64,000 nt of DNA from Eutreptiella sp. 'Long Island Sound 2002' (taxonomy: Eukaryota > Euglenozoa > Euglenophyceae > Eutreptiales > Eutreptiaceae). Each line of letters opens with the position of its first letter. Position 1 is the first letter of the stretch. Location of the stretch: NCBI GenBank assembly GCA_964036045.1, contig OZ038382.1:40378090-40442089 (forward strand), written 5' to 3'. The notes below the pieces were generated by a model, which saw only the letters and a list, made by a program, of their open reading frames with translations, searched no databases and was not told the origin of the DNA. The position numbers and the translations under genes were made by a program. Positions 9,583-18,944 of this stretch are shown one piece after another.

Positions 9583-10441
9583 CAGTCGAACGCTCTAATG
9601 CGGACGGTTATCGCCGTATAAACAACGTTTTAGTAAACGTCCTGACCAAGGGCCAGGGCGGAGCAATACTCCCAATGGAGGACACAAACCCCCTGGAGCT
9701 GAAAAAAATAGAAAGTGGAACCAGCAGGGAGTGATTCCTGCGGTTTTGCGGAAGGGGTTGCGATTTAGCAAGTGAAATCGTTGAAAATCGACGAAACCAC
9801 GCGGGAAATCGTCATTTTTACACATAACTTAAAGTCGCAGACAAGCGCAAACGAAGCGGACGGCAAGAAAAAGGTTGCGCAAGCGAAGACGGCTTTTGGA
9901 AAAGAAGGTATGAGCCGTAGTTTTTAAAGTTTTAAAGAAAATTTTTGTACAGTTGCATCAAAGTCTTTATAAACTTCAGAGTAAAGAATTCAAAATCAGC
10001 CCACACCACAGAGCAGTGCAACAACCCGTCTCTCAGGTATGTCTGTGTCACTTCACACTCACGCATTGCGTTCGTGTTGGTTGTTCCGTCAAAACGTTAG
10101 GGTTGTCAACGCTGTGCTCGTTGGGGGGTCGGGTGTTCATCTCTCGTGCTCTGCACAGGCGAAAGCAGGAATGAAAGGTATGTGATGCGAATGGAGCGCG
10201 CAGCGCGCACATAGGGTTAGAATATGCGCTGTGCTCGCGATGCATGTGCCTAATCTAGGCATCCACACGCTGTATCGCTTCACCTGTATCCCTAATCCAC
10301 CCTTGTTTCCTTCTTCACAGGTAAGCGTTTGTACGTGTGCGGCCGTAGCGTTCAAGTTGAGTTGCTTAAAACGCTTAGGTTTGTTTTGTGTTCGTTTCAA
10401 TGCGGCATTCGCACGATGCATGGTGAGTAAGGTAGTTTAGC

Positions 10442-10463
10442 CCAGGAGGAGCTCACCTCCTGG
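10442..10463. other. Hairpin, 8-bp stem
   Basis: CCAGGAGG (10442-10449) pairs perfectly with CCTCCTGG (10456-10463) around a 6-nt loop. It lies in the 3' noncoding zone of element 2. Function unknown. Confidence 0.6.
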
Positions 10464-10565
10464 TTGAGTCTGTGGTTACGCCTCCCTTCCCTGCGTGCAC
10501 ATGATGCATTAAAGGGTAGGCCACGCAAATTGCGCACGGAAAACCTTGTTTAGGTTACCCATAGG

Positions 10566-10599
10566 CTCCTCGGTACGTTCTTTAAGAGAACCCGAGGAG
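10566..10599. other. Hairpin, 13 paired bases with one bulge
   Basis: CTCCTCGG (10566-10573) pairs with CCGAGGAG (10592-10599). Inside it GTTCT (10577-10581) pairs with AGAAC (10587-10591) around a 5-nt loop, with a 3-nt bulge on one side. It lies 103 bp from the other hairpin. A role in RNA export, packaging or 3' end formation of element 2 is possible but not shown. Confidence 0.6.
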
Positions 10600-11886
10600 T
10601 TTCTTAAAGCTTGCTTGCTTGACAGGGGTAGCTGCATCTGCAGCGTGTTTGCGAACAGCGTATTATAGGTCACACTGAGAAGGGTATAATACCTGGAGTG
10701 TGGCTTGGTTCCACAGTCGCAAACGCCCCTTCATCTGCCTTTTTTGTACAGGTGGGAGAGGTTAGGGTGATTGGTGCACGCAGCAGCTGCCTTCGGCGGC
10801 TACCATTTTTCTGCCCCAGCAAAACAGGGGCGCTGATCACAACTCAAATCACTGTGCCTCAGCCAGGACTGGCGAGGACAGTTCGACTTCAACGACATCT
10901 GCGCTGTGCACGCAACGAGAGCACCCCTTCCCTCCAAGCCCTAGCAGGGGAAACGCGTTGTGGCGTCCCCTGTTAGGCCACAGCTGCTTAGGAGCGCTGT
11001 GTTCTCTCGTCCTTTTCACAGGAGGGTCGTTAGGACCCATGAGAACTTCACCTCCGCAACGCCAAGTAGAGTGTGCGTGTAGGAGTGGTAGTCCTGAGTG
11101 GGGGCTAGAGCCAGTTGCCCAGTGCTCGCCCACCAGGATGGTGCCACTGTAGGGTGTGTAGGACCTGTAGGGGGCGTGTCACTGTCCCACCCTTTTCCTG
11201 CAATTTTAGCTGGGCTGGTGGGCTGTGACAGTGGTTAGGTTAGTGTTTTTGGCCACATAGCAAACAGGCGTTTTGCATGCCTTCATAGCTTTTGGCCACC
11301 CCTCCCTGTAGTAGACAGATAGGTAGGGAAAACAATACCTGGACTAACACTCTGGGTATTCCCCCAAGGTTTTGCGCCAGCACAGAAATTGGGCGCATAG
11401 GGGAGGGGAGACCCGGGGCGTACCCCGTGGCATCAATAAGCCAACCCTCCAGGTTTAGCAAGGGCGCAGACTTGGGGATAATTAGGACACCACTTCTGCG
11501 GCTTGCTCTCAGGACCTTAGGACTAGCACACTCACACATACGTTATGGCAGGTAAGGGTAAGGTAAACCCTGTAAGGAAGGGTAGAACCCCATGGGTCTG
11601 GACCAGTCAGGGGTCCTAACTGTGGGCTCGCTTGTCCCCAAGGAGGGAAGACACACCTTGCCTCATAACACCTTGCTTGTCATCCCCCCCTGGTGTAGAA
11701 AGCCACCGTTCTTCGTTGGCTCACCAAGGTCATTACATTAGGGCAGTACCCATGCAACACATGGTCAACAAGGCAAACACTCGCTGGGTGGCTGCAATTT
11801 TGATAAGCGGCCACCTGGCTCACGCTGGAAACCATAGGCATGGGTCTGCAGGGCACAGACAGGGTCAGTAGACTGACACAGGGTAA

Positions 11887-14800
11887 TTAGTTTCGCTTCT
11901 TACGCTGGGACATAGTCTCAGCACGGGTTAGGAGCTGCCCCTCGTTGTTCTCAACGAGGTAAGTGCGGAAGATGGGGTTGATACTCCCATCTGGTTGTAT
12001 GAAGGCTGACATAGGTTCCCAGGTCGCCTCGGACAACCCATAGCCATCCCACAGGGTAAGGAATTTCCAGCCCTGTTTATACTCGTGGCGAGCAATACCT
12101 GCAACCACGTAGTAACCATCGACTGCCATCTCATCGGCAGTCATCTCTTCGAGTTCGTCTGCCTCCTCTGGACTGGCAGCGTTCTCTACGTCTATACGTT
12201 CAATCTCACTGTCGCTGAGGCGCCACTCATCCCAAGACAAGTCGTCAGGGGAGTGATAGTGCCTCAACTGCTTAGGAGCACATAGCAGTTCACCACCTAG
12301 ACGTGGACTGCACCTGACATGGATCCTGGATCCATCTATCCTGATGATACGATAGGGTCCAAAGTAAGGGTCCTGTAGGCAGTTACGTGGCCAGGAGGGT
12401 AGGCGTGAATGGTGTACCAAAACAAGGTCACCAACCTTGAAGCTGGCAGGTCGCCGTAGGCGGTTCCGTCGGCTCTGTTCACGGTCACGAATGTGCCTCA
12501 GGTTAGTACCAGCCTGGTTAGCCAGAGACTGCTTGTGTTCTAGCCAATCTCCCACATGGATGTTGAAGTCCTCAGGAAAGGCGGTTTTGAAGAACCAAGC
12601 AGGTCGTCCTCCATGGAACAGTTCGTGGGGGGTGAAACCCGTAGAAGAGCTCCGCTGTGAGTTCATGGACAGAACTGCCCAGGGCACTAGGCGTACCCAG
12701 TCCTTGGTGCGCTCCTGTTTCATCAGGATTCTTAAGTTTTGCTCCACCACACGGTTCTGTCTCTCACAGAGAGGGATAGACGTGTGAGTGTAGGGCACAC
12801 CTGTGGTTACCTCCACGTTGAGGGCATTTAGCACTCGTTTGTACCACCCAGTGTCACTGCGGATGCGTACATCTTCATCAGAGTGCACCTGCTTAGGTGC
12901 TCCATAGGGTTCGAACCATTGTTCGACCAACATTTTTACAGTCTGCTCACCTCTGATTTTCTTATTGCAAGGGAACACACAGGTGAAGCGAGATAGACCA
13001 CAGGTGACCACGAGGCAACTATCATAGCCGCCATAGCGTGGTAAGCCGTGGATGTAATCCACGTAGAGAAGAGAGTTAGCACAATAGGGTATGGGTAAGC
13101 TGGAGATCAGACCCCTATCCCTACTGTCACTTTGCTTGCTGGCATGACAGCCACAAGCATCCACAATGGTCTGCATACGCGACCTCAGTTCAGTCAGGGT
13201 TAGACTAGAGTAGAAACACTCACGGAAGGAGTCCACTGAGCGATTAGCGCCAGTGTGACCAGAACTGAGATGGGACCACTGTAGGCACCCATCCAGTCGT
13301 GCCTCAGGCACCACAATTCGGTCCTCGTAGAAGAGGTACTGATTGTTTTTATACCACTGGTGCCCGTCAATGACACGGGGTTCGAGACCAGTGTTGAGGG
13401 TTTGGAGAATTTCTTCATACTCTGACTGATAGTCGGTTAGACTCCAACCCTCCAGGATTCCAGCAGTGCGCATGGACAGGTCAAGCTGGACATCCATACG
13501 CTGGAAGGCCTCTTTGGCGAGTGCCTCAGAGCTCTCACCAATAAGCGCATCGAAGTTGTTGCGCGATATATAGTCAGACAGTTCATTCTTAATCCCGGGG
13601 ATATGATGCACTGTCAGCCTGAACTGGCTCAGGTAAGTCCACCACCGTTTTAGCTTCGCTTTTTCTGGTGGTGGGCCCTTCTGAAAAGACTTCACAGGCT
13701 CCTGGTCACACAGCCAGACAATAGGGTTAGACCCCAGGACTCGGGATTGTGAAGATAGCACCAACATACCGGCCAGGAGTTCCTGGTCATAGGTGCTGTA
13801 GTTGGAACGCGCTTGGTTCCACTTCCAATTCCAGTGTCCCAGTGGCACCAGTCGCCACTCACTGGTAGGATAGTCATGTTTCAACGAACCATCACGGTTC
13901 AGTCCAGTAGTACGATAATGGCAGTGGGTTAGCTCAGCGGGGTTAAGCTCCTGCCATTGGTAGATCGTACCTCCCCCCCCTACATCACTGGCATCAGTGA
14001 TCAGGACTATCCCGCCCTCAGGGCGGGGAACCCCCAGGCAGTTGGAGGAGGCAATCTTCTTCTTCAACTCCTGGAAACACTCTTCCTCTCTGGAGGTCCA
14101 CCTCCAGGGAGTAGTTTTCTTGATTAGGTCAGTGAGGGGGGCAGAGGAGTAAGTAAAATTGTGGATGTGACGCCGATAGAAATTACAGGTGCCCACAAAA
14201 CTCCTCACATCGTGTAGACCCTTCTTAGGGTCATCGCGAATCTGGGTGTCCTGTAGGGGCTGCATCTTAGACGCGGCTGGTTTCCACCAGCCATACCCCA
14301 CGTCGAAACCCAAATACTCCATCTCCTCTTTCATAAACTCGCATTTTTCGAGTTTGATTCGGAGATGGTTTTCTTGACAGACAGTGAAGAATTCACGGAG
14401 GAGAAGGACATGGTCCTCTTTGGTATTAGTACCCAAACTCACGTTGTCGATGTGAGCCTCCATTTCTGCACCCCGAGAAATCAACTCTTGTACTAGAGGC
14501 CTGCGCCTCAGTATGTACAAAATTTTGTTCATGAGCTCCTGGAAGAGCGCTGGGGCGTTAGCCACCCCGAAAGGCATAACCTTCCACTTGAAGACACGAC
14601 CCTTAGGGGTTATAAAGGCAAGCAGCTCCTGAGCTGCGGCGGTTAGGTCAACCTGCCAGAAACCAGAGCGTTTGTCCATTTTGGTCTTATACCTGCATTT
14701 GGCAATACGCTCCAGGGTGTTTTCCATGTTAGGAATACTCCCTGAGTGGTTCTGGGTTTTCTTGTTGACCTCACCATAGTCTACAACAAGACGTAGAGCA

Positions 14801-16689
14801 GTCGACCCTGGTTTAGCAACAAGGAAACAGGGGCTGCAGTGATGGGGATAGTCCCCATGTTTGTACTCTTCAACGAGGCCAGCATCAATGCATTCTTGGA
14901 TCTGGCGCTCGATTTCTTCAACCTGTTCCTGTGGAGCGGGATAGGGACGACGCCTCACTCGCGTCTTTTCAAATTCTGGTTTCAATTTCAGGTCCATCTG
15001 GACCAGTTTTTTGCAAGATAGGGGAGGCAGCAAGGCGCCGAACACCTCCTCATAGGTTAGAAGCAGTTTCTTCAGGCGGGGGTCAAGGTTAAGACTCTCG
15101 ACTTTCTGAAGGAAATCCTCCTCAGCATGGAGGTTGCTTTTTCCATGTTCTTTCTTTTTATGCCGATCAGCAGTTTCGGCAGGTACAGTACCATCGTCCC
15201 ACTCAGGGGAACATTGCTGCCCATAGTGTAGAGAGTACACTAGAGGTATCTCAGGATCAGGCAGCGTATAGGACTCATCGTCCTCCTCAGACCAGATGGA
15301 GTATTTCCAGGTCTGTCTGAGGTATTGCAGCCGCTCTTGGCGCTCAATACCTTCGGCCTTCAGGTACAGCAGCCGTCGGAGTTCTTGCGTGTCATGCTCA
15401 GACAAGGGCATGTTATTAGCAGCAGGCCGTGCCAGAGCATCAGTACTCCGGGCCACGGGTTCACCTGTGTGCACAGGCTGCATGTGTAGCACTGGTATCC
15501 CAACAGAGGAAGCGGGTTCAGAGGTTGACTCTAGATCTACCTCCTCTAGCAACAGCTGGGCCAGGAAAGCACTATGTTTTAGGTCAACACAGCTGGGATC
15601 AACAGAGGGAATAGTGCTGGCGATCTCAGACAGTTGGTCGTCAGCATCCTCTTTTACAGCTGCAGGTTCCAGATAGTCATCAGGAGACTCACACCCTTTA
15701 AGTGTGGCAGATAGGTGCTCAGGAGATCGATTTTTGAGATCATAAAGGGTCAGGCCACGATTTTCGGCCATGACCTCTTTTAGTAGCACCTGGTCCAGGT
15801 CACATAGGGGTACAGGATTGAGAGATCCATCGATGATGGACAGGAAACTGGCCCACTCAGGGGCCTGCATAGCTGTGTCTGAGTCCTCAGGCACATAGAT
15901 GGGGCCGTCGGGGAGTTGCACTCTTCCCACGGTCATTCGGTCAAGCATACGGCGCCAGTAAGCATGTTCACCAGAGCAACCCCAGTCAGGAGTGCACATA
16001 ACAACCCTTCCTCCCTCATAAGCGATCTTGGTTAGAACCTTCGCGAGCAGGGAGAAGGGAGGGTTAGCATACGCTAGGCCCATTGCTTTCCAGAAGAATC
16101 GGAAAGCATTGTTCATTTGTTTCGAGCAGTACAACTGCATGATGTGCTGTTGTTGGCTCGCAAACAATTCCACCTGGATCTCGTCCAGGTTTACCTGAAG
16201 GGCTGCCAGTCCATTTTCGAGAACATGACGGGCCAGTTGGTAGTTTTCAGTACGATAGTTCGTCTTGGCTGCGTAGCGCAGCCCAGACTCTTTTCGTCCT
16301 GACAGCTCCAAAGGAACGGAGAATAGCCCACTGCCAAAGTCGCAGTGCAAAGAGTAAGGACGCTGTAGGGACAGCATTCTAACCTGGGGGTTTCTTCTTA
16401 GAAAGTCAGTGCCAATGACAATGTCAAAGGCGTCAGTGTCCAACACTCTGCAGTGTTGGGTCACGGTTTCGTCGCCCAGACATATGGTCACATCGACCCC
16501 CCCCAAGGAATGGATGGTACGCCCATCCCCTACTCTTATGGCCACAGTCTTGGTCTTGCTGAAAGTTTTAAGCAGGCGCCGGGCCACTATGGAAAGTGGT
16601 GCACCGGTATCAAGCACTGCTCGAAAAACCTGATCCCCGATTTTCACGAGGATCCAGAAAACCAAGTCCTCCTCTTCGGAGCCGCCCCC
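11887..16689 (-). CDS. pol: Pol polyprotein of element 2: PR, NPPF module, RT, RNase H, integrase, chromodomain
   Basis: One frame of about 1,600 codons, open from the codon after a TAG (16690-16692) to the TAA at 11887-11889. There is no early ATG; a GTG at 16663-16665 is the first near-start, and gag lies upstream in the same frame. Counting from that GTG: protease active site DTGA at residue 19, with a VIGTDFL block later; NPPF at residue 201 (16054-16065) inside a module starting VELFAS and ending in a TPDW strand; a long acidic linker; RT with KMDKRSGFW and, where YxDD is expected, HIDN at residue 738 (14443-14454); RNase H with TDAS, YDQE and CDQEP; integrase with HLSSGH and CGCH, then Asp 13057-13059, Asp 12877-12879 and Glu 12763-12765 (DD37E); a chromodomain at about residues 1518-1568 (YYVVAGIARHE ... 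LTLWDGYG ... ATWEP). All catalytic residues seen are present except the second RT Asp, now Asn, which should abolish or cripple polymerisation. Confidence 0.95.
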   Translation of the reverse strand, partial: GGGSEEEDLVFWILVKIGDQVFRAVLDTGAPLSIVARRLLKTFSKTKTVAIRVGDGRTIHSLGGVDVTICLGDETVTQHCRVLDTDAFDIVIGTDFLRRNPQVRMLSLQRPYSLHCDFGSGLFSVPLELSGRKESGLRYAAKTNYRTENYQLARHVLENGLAALQVNLDEIQVELFASQQQHIMQLYCSKQMNNAFRFFWKAMGLAYANPPFSLLAKVLTKIAYEGGRVVMCTPDWGCSGEHAYWRRMLDRMTVGRVQLPDGPIYVPEDSDTAMQAPEWASFLSIIDGSLNPVPLCDLDQVLLKEVMAENRGLTLYDLKNRSPEHLSATLKGCESPDDYLEPAAVKEDADDQLSEIASTIPSVDPSCVDLKHSAFLAQLLLEEVDLESTSEPASSVGIPVLHMQPVHTGEPVARSTDALARPAANNMPLSEHDTQELRRLLYLKAEGIERQERLQYLRQTWKYSIWSEEDDESYTLPDPEIPLVYSLHYGQQCSPEWDDGTVPAETADRHKKKEHGKSNLHAEEDFLQKVESLNLDPRLKKLLLTYEEVFGALLPPLSCKKLVQMDLKLKPEFEKTRVRRRPYPAPQEQVEEIERQIQECIDAGLVEEYKHGDYPHHCSPCFLVAKPGSTALRLVVDYGEVNKKTQNHSGSIPNMENTLERIAKCRYKTKMDKRSGFWQVDLTAAAQELLAFITPKGRVFKWKVMPFGVANAPALFQELMNKILYILRRRPLVQELISRGAEMEAHIDNVSLGTNTKEDHVLLLREFFTVCQENHLRIKLEKCEFMKEEMEYLGFDVGYGWWKPAASKMQPLQDTQIRDDPKKGLHDVRSFVGTCNFYRRHIHNFTYSSAPLTDLIKKTTPWRWTSREEECFQELKKKIASSNCLGVPRPEGGIVLITDASDVGGGGTIYQWQELNPAELTHCHYRTTGLNRDGSLKHDYPTSEWRLVPLGHWNWKWNQARSNYSTYDQELLAGMLVLSSQSRVLGSNPIVWLCDQEPVKSFQKGPPPEKAKLKRWWTYLSQFRLTVHHIPGIKNELSDYISRNNFDALIGESSEALAKEAFQRMDVQLDLSMRTAGILEGWSLTDYQSEYEEILQTLNTGLEPRVIDGHQWYKNNQYLFYEDRIVVPEARLDGCLQWSHLSSGHTGANRSVDSFRECFYSSLTLTELRSRMQTIVDACGCHASKQSDSRDRGLISSLPIPYCANSLLYVDYIHGLPRYGGYDSCLVVTCGLSRFTCVFPCNKKIRGEQTVKMLVEQWFEPYGAPKQVHSDEDVRIRSDTGWYKRVLNALNVEVTTGVPYTHTSIPLCERQNRVVEQNLRILMKQERTKDWVRLVPWAVLSMNSQRSSSTGFTPHELFHGGRPAWFFKTAFPEDFNIHVGDWLEHKQSLANQAGTNLRHIRDREQSRRNRLRRPASFKVGDLVLVHHSRLPSWPRNCLQDPYFGPYRIIRIDGSRIHVRCSPRLGGELLCAPKQLRHYHSPDDLSWDEWRLSDSEIERIDVENAASPEEADELEEMTADEMAVDGYYVVAGIARHEYKQGWKFLTLWDGYGLSEATWEPMSAFIQPDGSINPIFRTYLVENNEGQLLTRAETMSQRKKRN

Positions 16690-16803
16690 CTATTCCTCAT
16701 CAGGGAATTTCACATCAACTCCTGCAGCTATGAGGGACTTGGCCATCCAGGCCAAGCGCCTCTTCTTAGAATTATTCCCCTCAGGGGTAGCGTTATCCCC
16801 TTA
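16690..16803 (-). other. Same-frame linker between gag and pol of element 2, bounded by TAA and TAG
   Basis: In the frame shared by gag and pol, a TAA (16801-16803) ends gag and a TAG (16690-16692) precedes protease. The 36 codons between them are open and encode a basic then acidic peptide (NNSKKRRLAWMAK ... FPDEE). Both stops are followed by GGG. An ATG is present within the linker, so restart is also possible. The presence of readable sequence between the stops suggests the frame was once continuous or is read through. Confidence 0.6.
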
Positions 16804-17778
16804 GGGGCGCTTCTGGGGGACACCTGCGGCAGGAGCGGGTGTAGCAGCAGGAGTAGGCATAGCAACGGGCGCTGATGAGCGCCTCTGGGGGTTAGGGGGT
16901 CCTGTCTTACCACCCCCCTTGCCACCTCCTTTACCTTTATCCCCATTCGGGGGATTTCTGGCGGGCGTCGGGTTCTTCTGGCGCTCCGCCTCCTGACGCT
17001 TGAGTTTGTCACTCTCGCGTTTCTTGATGTGGCATTCGTCCTCATAGTGACGACGCTTGCCACAGTAACCACAGGTGATGGTACACCTGAAGTGGTCCTG
17101 ATGGGTCACAGTTTTCCCATCCTTAGTATGCTGCTGGCGTTTCATCTGCAGCATACAGCCACTGCGGAGATCGCAGTCAGAGGCGTGACAAGGTCCCCCC
17201 TTGTCATTGACAGGTCGGCAGTAAAACAGGGGGGGGGTGCCTGCATCAGTTGGAACCTCGTTCATGGCACGTAGGTTGCCCCTCCCTTTACCGCCTCCCT
17301 GATTGGTGTTAGTGGGATTTTTATGCCCCTTCCCTTCGCCACGTTCAGGGGTAGGGGTACCACCTCGTCCCAAATGCTTCTTGAGGAACTTCTCCATGTG
17401 GGAGTCGTTCTCTCTCTCAAGAGCTAGCTCAATCAAGAGATCCACCAGTGTATCATACGAGTGGGTCTTGCTCTTCCTCTCAGAGGTTGAGCGGCAATCA
17501 TCCCACGTACGCTGGGGGATCTGACTCATGAGCCACAGGTGGGGCTCAGTGGCTCCGTAGGACCCCACATTCATCCTCGAAAATAAGTACTCCATGTCGC
17601 ACACATACTCAGAAATTCGCGCAGCGGATGGAAACTCCGGGAGCATAGGTAGCTCCTCGATTTGTGTGCGTACGCTGAGGTCAGTCTCATAGACTGGGAA
17701 TGTTTTCTCTAACCTCAGGAGTACCTCCGCCCAAGTAGAACAGGTTTTCACAATCTGTTTGACCTGTTTTTGCAAAAA
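16801..17778 (-). pseudogene. gag: Gag C-terminal half of element 2: capsid-like end and CCHC zinc knuckle
   Basis: Open frame after the in-frame TAA at 17779-17781 up to the TAA at 16801-16803. It begins FLQKQVKQIV and continues the helical capsid-like region of the upstream segment without any break in frame, so the upstream stop looks like a single-base nonsense change of a codon inside a lysine run. A helical, charged segment (PEFPSAARISEYVCDMEYLF and following) is Gag-like. A textbook zinc knuckle CGYCGKRRHYEDEC (C-x2-C-x4-H-x4-C, about 17032-17073) follows a Cys/His-rich stretch. The tail is basic, with GKGGGKGGGK and Pro/Ala repeats. The zinc knuckle binds the element's RNA during packaging. 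No usable ATG directly follows the nonsense codon (nearest start-like codon is TTG at 17773-17775). Confidence 0.8.
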
Positions 17779-18444
17779 TTACTTTTTGCATGAGCGTTTT
17801 AGCAGTGAACATTTGGTGGCCACATCCACATGGGATTGGCCAGTCAACAAAAGGAACTCCGCAAATTCTTCTGCCCATTCAGGCAGGTTTTTAGGGTCGA
17901 ACTCCGGCAGTTCCAGCTGGATGTTCGCCTGGGCAATTGGTCTGCCCATCTTCCCACCCCCCGGAGTTAGGCCTGAAGGCGACACGCTGGCAAGTGGGGC
18001 CAGGGCTGACAGCCCTCTTCTCTCACTCTCTGTGACAGGCACGTCCTGTAGGTCCGCCATAGGCACAGTCCTGGCACGGGGGTGAAAGGGGCTGGGGCAG
18101 GTAACCTTAGGCAACAGCCTTGAGTCCCTTGATCTCTTGAGATCTTCGGCCAGGGTACTCAGCCCTGGAGAGAGAGAGAGGAACTCAGGCTTGGGTAAGG
18201 GTTCTGCAATACCCAGTTTAGCCTTAATGGCCTCTGATAAGGCCGTCACATCTGGATCTTCTGATCCAGACAGGAATTTGGCCAGCAGCTCGGCCGTTTG
18301 ATCCAGGGCACCGTAGGTTGGCCTTGGATGATGTTCTTCGACTTGTGTTGGGCCCACTTCGGGAGCCCTTTGGGGTTGGGTACTCAGGTCGTAGTCGTCT
18401 TGGCAGGGATGCAGTAGACGGAGGGCCTGAGTGTGAGTAGGACC
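17779..18444 (-). pseudogene. gag: Gag middle segment of element 2, ending at a premature TAA
   Basis: Open frame between a TAG (18445-18447) and the TAA at 17779-17781. It is in the same frame as the C-terminal gag half and pol. Residues such as LPEFDPKNLPEWAEEFAEF and the following LLLTGQSHVDVATKCSLL are typical of the start of a retrotransposon Gag capsid domain. It has no plausible ATG start at its upstream end; the N-terminal part lies in another frame (18224-18865), so a one-base frame change must sit in the overlap 18224-18444, most likely 18358-18444 where both frames are still Gag-like in composition. Confidence 0.75.
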
Positions 18445-18865
18445 CTAGATCCGTACGTGGTCTGGACCCATGTACAGCCAGTGGTTCCTCTCCATCTTCC
18501 CCACGGATGGATTTGTAGTACTCATCGTGCATGATGTACTCATCCATCTTCATCTTCAGCTTCTCATATTCCTCAGGTCCTTCAATGGCAGTTGAGGATG
18601 AAGCTGGGCAATTGGATCGTGATACTGAAGCAGCCACACGTCTGTGGAGGTGACTGAAGCTGTCTCCACCGTGTGCTGCTAAGGCCTCGGTGGTAAGGCC
18701 TTTATTCTTCTCCGCCCTTCTGCGTTCTGGATCTCCTTGGGACCCAGATGCGCCACTGAGGTGATGTGGTGCTCGGTGTGGTGGTTCACTCATTGGGTGG
18801 ACCACACTGCCCATTTGTACTTGGACAGTTCGGATAGGCCGGGTCCTTACGCTTGGTGTGGACAT
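18224..18865 (-). pseudogene. gag: Gag N-terminal segment of element 2
   Basis: The first ATG behind the primer site is at 18863-18865, 79 nt inside the internal region, and starts MSTPSVRTRPIRTVQVQMG. The peptide is basic and Ser/Pro-rich, then has a helical charged stretch (EEYEKLKMKMDEYIMHDEYY) near 18510-18570. It runs out of the Gag frame between about 18444 and 18358 and ends at 18224. The position just behind the 5' LTR and the leader length support it as the authentic gag start. A frame change relative to the middle segment makes the gene defective unless frameshifting occurs. Confidence 0.7.
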
Positions 18866-18932
18866 TATGGACTTGTTGTTGAGCTTTTGTTCTGCACTTC
18901 TCAGGGTCGGTTCAAAAGGTCTCAAGGGACTG

Positions 18933-18944
18933 TCTCTGCTACCG
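18933..18944 (-). other. Primer-binding site for initiator tRNA-Met (element 2)
   Basis: Directly behind the 5' LTR, in element orientation, the sequence reads CGGTAGCAGAGAC. GGTAGCAGAG is the complement of the 3' end CUCUGCUACC(A) of initiator tRNA-Met of the AGCAGAG type; only the first base (C for T) disagrees. Ty3/gypsy elements commonly use this primer. Plant initiator tRNA would need GGTATCAGAG. Confidence 0.85.

Larger units (their letters stand above)
9289..11886 (-). other. 3' noncoding zone of element 2
   Basis: About 2.6 kb between the pol stop and the 3' LTR has no long open frame on the element's strand. It holds a tRNA-like unit (9506-9582), two strong hairpins (10442-10463 and 10566-10599), and a run of splice-donor and acceptor-like sequences on the opposite strand between 9.9 and 11.6 kb. 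Short + strand frames (for example 10698-10976) have no recognisable domain. Chromoviruses normally have little sequence between integrase and LTR, so this zone may have been acquired. Confidence 0.6.
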
